Source: Pseudomonas yamanorum (GTDB lineage Bacteria; Pseudomonadota; Gammaproteobacteria; Pseudomonadales; Pseudomonadaceae). Taken from it: 64,000 nucleotides of DNA. The stretch is taken from positions 6,758,001-6,822,000 of the forward strand of contig NZ_LT629793.1 of NCBI RefSeq assembly GCF_900105735.1, in the 5' to 3' direction. Position numbers and translations under genes: made by a program. The notes beneath the pieces are model-generated. The model searched no databases, was not told the origin of the DNA, and was given only the letters and a program-made list of their open reading frames with translations. How positions within the stretch are numbered: the stretch's first letter is position 1; each line of letters starts with the position of its first letter. Positions 61,670 through 64,000 of the stretch are shown one piece after another.

Positions 61670-64000
61670 CTAGCGTCCGCCTCGTAGATCTAGGCGGTCT
61701 AGCTCCTCAAGAGTTTGGACAACGACCTCGACAAGTTCCCCGTCAAAGTCATCGCGGTCTGCCTCCTCATGAGTGCCTTTGTTCAGGTAGGTCCAGACAA
61801 GATTATTGACTGGAATACCCAAAATGCGGCCATACGCAGCAAGAAGTGGCTCTCTGTTCGCATGGTGGAAGGTCTGGGCATCTCCCAATTTCTTGACCAA
61901 CGCTTCGCATAGATTCCTCAACGCAGGCTCGGCACCGACGCCAGCCGACATGAGATTCAACACGCCTTGGCCATGACTTCCAAGCCACCGCCAAACTTTC
62001 TCACTCAGCATCTCCAAGGCTTGGCGAGAAGCAGCGAGCGCATCTCGGTCGTTGAGCGCTTCCCTTGCTGCCCTGGCCTTGGCAATGTAATTCGCGCTCG
62101 GTACGTTGCCGGTAACTCTCGGTTGATAGTTGCCATCGTGATGTCGGAACAGGTAGACCTGGCACGCATTTCTGCGATGGGCAGGAAGGTGTTGTTGGAT
62201 GTCTTTAATAAACTCGTTGCTGTGACAGGTGACGATTAGTTGGATTTGAGCGAAGTGGTCGCCCTCAAAGATCGCCTCTCGGATTCCGCCTCGATGGTCA
62301 TGGTCGATGGCATTGATGGCATCGTCGAAAACGATAACTGGGCAGCCGATGCTCTTCGCTTTGGTCATCAAAATGGCAAGGCCGAGACAGCGTATATGCC
62401 CCTCGCTCAGAACGTGGAGCGCATCGACGCGGGCCCCAGGATTTCCCCGGAAGCTGATTTCGATCTTTTCTTCGCCAGTCAGAGGCAGATGCAGCGCGGA
62501 TAGCTTGTCCTCGTCGCGATCATTGCGATTGAATGCGTTATAGAGGTCTCTGGCAGCGTCATTCAGCCCAGCCATTAGCTGACCAGGGAGTTGATCTCTA
62601 TAAGATCTAAGTACTTCGAGAAATCTGTCGTAGGCGGTCTTGTACGGCCTGTCGCGGGCGATATCTAGTCTCTCCTGCTCCGCTTGTGCGATCAACCCAG
62701 CATTTGTTTCGTCGAATGCTTTGATGCGGTTACGTGCTGCTTCGATATCCGCTTGCAGTTGTTGCCGCTTGAGATCCTGCGCTTGCACCTTTAGCTGGAA
62801 TTCGTTAAGTCGCCGACGTTCATCGATGTGCGGTTGTCGATCTCGCTGAGCCGTCCTTGACGCCTCGTCTTGAGCGGTCATGCGGTCTAATACGCCGAGG
62901 ATCTCATCCAGCGAAGGCAATCCGCGCTGGCCTGTGGGGGGCTGGGGATAGATATCTGTCCACCAACGACCGACAGGCTCCGCGGGGAGCTGCAGAGCCC
63001 ATCGACCGACTACTGATTCCTCTTCTTGGTGAGCAGTTATGAACGCGTTGAGGGGGGAGAACATCTGCCGCAACGCGCGAGATGCTTGGCCAAGTTTTAC
63101 CTCAATGGTCTGCTGTTGCTCTTGAAGGGCACCCAGCTCTTCAAGCTGCTGCAAGCCGTCTACTGCCTTCTTAAACGGATCTGCGGCAACATGAGCGTCA
63201 CCGTTCAATGGTGTGTCGCAAGCGGGGCAGCGGTCTCCAACAGTCTGCTGCAAGGCGAGAACAGAGTTGTACAGTGCCTTGAAGGACACTTGGTCGCTCT
63301 TGGCCCGAAGAGAATCGATAACCGCATCAAGCTCCTGGGAGCACTGGTGTGCCTCTGCGAAAGCATCCTGGAGACCTTGTCGTGTGACACCAAGAACACT
63401 CGGTGGAACCGCTTCCAGGATGCCATCAAGCTCTTGGAGACGTCCTGAAGATTCTCCTGTACCAATCAAGCCCTTCAGGGTTTGATAAGTGAGTTCAACT
63501 GCGTACTCTTTGGCTAGAGAGGATTCCTCTTCGTCCAGCAATTGCTGGGAGGCAGCTTCTCCATTAACGGTTGCTTGGTCTGCCTTCAGCGCGTTCCGGC
63601 GCATCGTCAAGGTGGTTTGTAGTTCTGCGACCAGAACAAGCTGTCCGTCGATGGTCTCGTTGAAGTGGCCTACGAATTCATTGAACTGGTCCATACCAAA
63701 GAGTGTGGCAATCAGTTCGGCTCGCTGAGCATTAGGCCGGGCAGCGATTCTTGAAAATGCGTCGATTCGGTTTTTTTCTATAAAACAGAAGCGGTAGGTG
63801 TCGAGATTTGCAGCAACGTCGACCTCGCGTCCTTGTTGATCCGTAGCCTTCAGAACTGGCGGATCGAATCGTCTGTCGTGGACATTTGCCAGATACGTCC
63901 TTGCCGCAATACGTTTGTTACCGGCCTCTTCGACATCCCCAAGAAGAGCATATTCCAATCCTTCGCAAAGGCTGGTTTTCCCACTGCCATTGGGGCCGTA
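61670..64000 (-). CDS. SMC/Rad50-like AAA ATPase with zinc-hook motif (partial at N-terminus)
   Basis: The frame is open at the right edge, leaving 776 visible residues. It starts with Walker A YGPNGSGKTSL, followed by the first ATPase half, coiled-coil arms, and a Rad50-type hook CPAC (codons at 63218-63229). Returning arms lead to an ABC-type signature (VLSEGHIRCLGLAIL), Walker B VIVFDDAINAID and H-loop IVTCHSNEF. A helical C-terminal extension of about 190 residues follows, with an R-x3-E (RQALE) and LNKGTH, reminiscent of HEPN/anticodon-nuclease domains of PrrC/RloC proteins. This layout suggests a phage-defence or DNA-repair ATPase; the nuclease idea is inference. GC is below that of the neighbours. 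Confidence 0.8.
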   Translation of the reverse strand, partial: YGPNGSGKTSLCEGLEYALLGDVEEAGNKRIAARTYLANVHDRRFDPPVLKATDQQGREVDVAANLDTYRFCFIEKNRIDAFSRIAARPNAQRAELIATLFGMDQFNEFVGHFNETIDGQLVLVAELQTTLTMRRNALKADQATVNGEAASQQLLDEEESSLAKEYAVELTYQTLKGLIGTGESSGRLQELDGILEAVPPSVLGVTRQGLQDAFAEAHQCSQELDAVIDSLRAKSDQVSFKALYNSVLALQQTVGDRCPACDTPLNGDAHVAADPFKKAVDGLQQLEELGALQEQQQTIEVKLGQASRALRQMFSPLNAFITAHQEEESVVGRWALQLPAEPVGRWWTDIYPQPPTGQRGLPSLDEILGVLDRMTAQDEASRTAQRDRQPHIDERRRLNEFQLKVQAQDLKRQQLQADIEAARNRIKAFDETNAGLIAQAEQERLDIARDRPYKTAYDRFLEVLRSYRDQLPGQLMAGLNDAARDLYNAFNRNDRDEDKLSALHLPLTGEEKIEISFRGNPGARVDALHVLSEGHIRCLGLAILMTKAKSIGCPVIVFDDAINAIDHDHRGGIREAIFEGDHFAQIQLIVTCHSNEFIKDIQQHLPAHRRNACQVYLFRHHDGNYQPRVTGNVPSANYIAKARAAREALNDRDALAASRQALEMLSEKVWRWLGSHGQGVLNLMSAGVGAEPALRNLCEALVKKLGDAQTFHHANREPLLAAYGRILGIPVNNLVWTYLNKGTHEEADRDDFDGELVEVVVQTLEELDRLDLRGGR

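Overview
The window looks like chromosome of a Pseudomonas of the P. fluorescens group. The evidence is high GC with C/G-ending codons, a MexEF-OprN efflux operon, LigD/Ku, an LpxO-type lipid A hydroxylase, a benABCD operon behind a BenR-like regulator, and intergenic REPIN-type repeats with the TGTGGGAGCT...AGCTCCCACA ends. No rRNA, tRNA, CRISPR array or complete insertion sequence was found.

Layout. 0-9 kb: end of a nickel/cobalt permease, a small membrane protein, a carboxylesterase and an M20 amidohydrolase, a LysR/MmcQ pair, an AraC regulator, azoreductase, a secreted hydrolase and an MFS exporter. 9.2-10.5 kb: a tandem array of eight 173-bp units, each with a 110-bp REPIN-like hairpin. 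10.6-17 kb: the ABC-F protein YbiT, an MFS protein, a methyltransferase, a small lipocalin-like protein and a Wzz-type chain-length regulator. 17.2-26.5 kb: LpxO, ligD-ku, a PQQ sugar dehydrogenase, a TetR/DUF1348 pair, PssA and an unknown protein. 26.6-30.9 kb: a Fur-box-preceded iron uptake operon, efeU-efeO-efeB plus a second M75 protein. 31-35.4 kb: AraC regulator, glutamate decarboxylase and an AspT-family exchanger. 35.4-36.3 kb: a long inverted repeat with a REPIN at its centre. 36.4-42.2 kb: mexE-mexF-oprN. 43.6-48 kb: a sugar ABC importer with two permeases. 48-52 kb: a polar amino acid uptake operon with a permease-ATPase fusion, a GntR repressor and a DUF1989 enzyme. 52.3-55.5 kb: a luciferase-like oxidoreductase, an SRPBCC protein and a DHA2 exporter. 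55.6-60.3 kb: benR-benABCD. 60.4-61.2 kb: a short-chain dehydrogenase. From about 61.25 kb to the right edge base composition drops and an SMC/Rad50-like ATPase with a zinc-hook-like CPAC motif runs off the window; this looks like the start of an accessory island.

Regulatory sites read from sequence include a motif shared by the lysR and azoR upstream regions, a TetR palindrome, a Fur box, a GntR-type palindrome, a XylS/BenR-type direct repeat that overlaps the benR stop codon, and A-rich Crc/Hfq-like motifs beside the benR and benA ribosome binding sites. The most unusual items are the homogenised REPIN array, the giant inverted repeat, the decarboxylase-AspT pairing and the hook ATPase at the right edge. 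All function calls come from reading the sequence; no database search was run.
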